DNA from: Actinobacillus porcinus
GTDB taxonomy: Bacteria; Pseudomonadota; Gammaproteobacteria; Enterobacterales; Pasteurellaceae
Direction of reading: 5' to 3'
DNA length: 64,000 nucleotides
Assembly (NCBI RefSeq): GCF_901764995.1
Contig: NZ_CABFKI010000003.1
Coordinates: 62,001-126,000 of the forward strand
Part shown: piece by piece, positions 63,693 to 64,000 of the stretch
Layout of the letters: each line of letters begins with the position of its first letter
Numbering within the stretch: position 1 is the first letter of the stretch
Program-made: the position numbers and the translations under genes
Notes under the pieces: generated by a model
The model's input: only the letters and a program-made list of their open reading frames with translations
Told to the model about the DNA's origin: nothing
Database searches by the model: none

Positions 63693-64000
63693 TTAAAACA
63701 AACTTTGCTGTCCACTCAAAAACTTAGGCGTCTCTTTTACTTTAAATCCATAGTTCGCCAAATAGCCTTTCAAACTTTCGATATTGTAGAACGAATGGCT
63801 ATTGGTGGTGTTTTGAAAATAAAGATAAAGCTGATCAAATTCCGCTTTTCGCTGATTTAACAATGTCGCCAGTTGTTGTAATTCGGTTTCGTTATAACGA
63901 TAATCGTGGCGTTCTTGTGCCGATTGGGCTTTCCACCAATAGGGATTGCGACCGTGCAATCGCCCGTGCCGATGTAGATGTGGGGTGTGTGCATATTTAA
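63693..64000 (-). CDS. DUF72 (YecE-like) protein, C-terminal part (cut by window end)
   Basis: The visible ~100 codons end a DUF72 TIM-barrel protein: LHGRNPYWWKAQSAQERHDY, YNETELQQLATLLNQRKAEF and the YLYFQNTTNSHSF strand. The frame stays open to the window edge without a start. Function of the family is unknown. Confidence 0.8.
   Translation of the reverse strand, partial: KYAHTPHLHRHGRLHGRNPYWWKAQSAQERHDYRYNETELQQLATLLNQRKAEFDQLYLYFQNTTNSHSFYNIESLKGYLANYGFKVKETPKFLSGQQSLF

Overview
The window is Pasteurellaceae chromosome, most likely Haemophilus or a close relative such as Aggregatibacter. Both strands carry many copies of the DNA uptake signal core AAGTGCGGT (reverse ACCGCACTT), the Haemophilus-type version. 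The gene order cmk-rpsA-ihfB-lapA-lapB-pyrF-yciH, the block queA-tgt-yajC-secD-secF and the pair slt-trpR all fit that family. Species cannot be fixed from this sequence alone.

Layout. 1-7548 is core: the start of a formate dehydrogenase alpha subunit, fdhD, an orphan AfuA-like binding protein, uvrD, a RarD-like permease, trxA and metB. At 7794-8123 is a tRNA cluster (Gly-GCC, Leu-UAA, Cys-GCA). Directly after tRNA-Cys lies a mobile region, about 8274-21515. It has what looks like the first codons of a cut-off integrase, then an 11.6-kb composite element (8292-19935) with inverted repeats at both ends. The element holds a Zn-ribbon IS256/IS1249-like transposase with a frameshift, two different IS1595-family transposases facing outward, small coiled-coil/winged-helix accessory proteins and an XRE regulator. 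Its cargo is a surface-adhesion set: a GT2 glycosyltransferase, a large trimeric autotransporter adhesin and a TpgA-like BamE/OmpA lipoprotein. A remnant of decayed, very AT-rich, phage-like genes framed by ~45-bp direct repeats follows (19980-21515).

21634-24652 is hflC-hflK and a membrane protein. 24660-30150 is a second accessory block: an ohr remnant joined to an IS-end-like sequence, then a tightly overlapping five-gene operon. An McrB-like AAA+ motor and an McrC-like DUF2357/PD-(D/E)XK nuclease enclose three small genes that look like DUF3791, DUF3990 (ADP-ribosyltransferase-like) and DUF3791. This restriction/toxin-antitoxin hybrid is my best candidate for an undescribed system. Unlike the adhesin island, it carries uptake sequences.

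30240-37208 is core again (secF, secD, yajC, a TusA-like and a hemerythrin-like gene, tgt, queA, holC). 37277-39467 is a third accessory patch: a class II Fic protein, an overlapping 57-aa protein and an overlapping zeta-like kinase, then a run of five hairpins, four of them with 3-nt loops, and a small membrane protein. From 39521 to the end it is mostly core: valS, uvrB, tRNA-Asn, a YrbG-type exchanger, a NicO metal exporter with its DUF1007 partner, tRNA-Leu(GAG), secG, topB, an LTA-synthase-like transferase, mtgA, trpR, slt, a DUF535 gene, cmk, rpsA, ihfB, lapA, lapB, pyrF, yciH, a tandem pair of lipoprotein paralogues and the 3' part of a DUF72 gene cut by the window edge.
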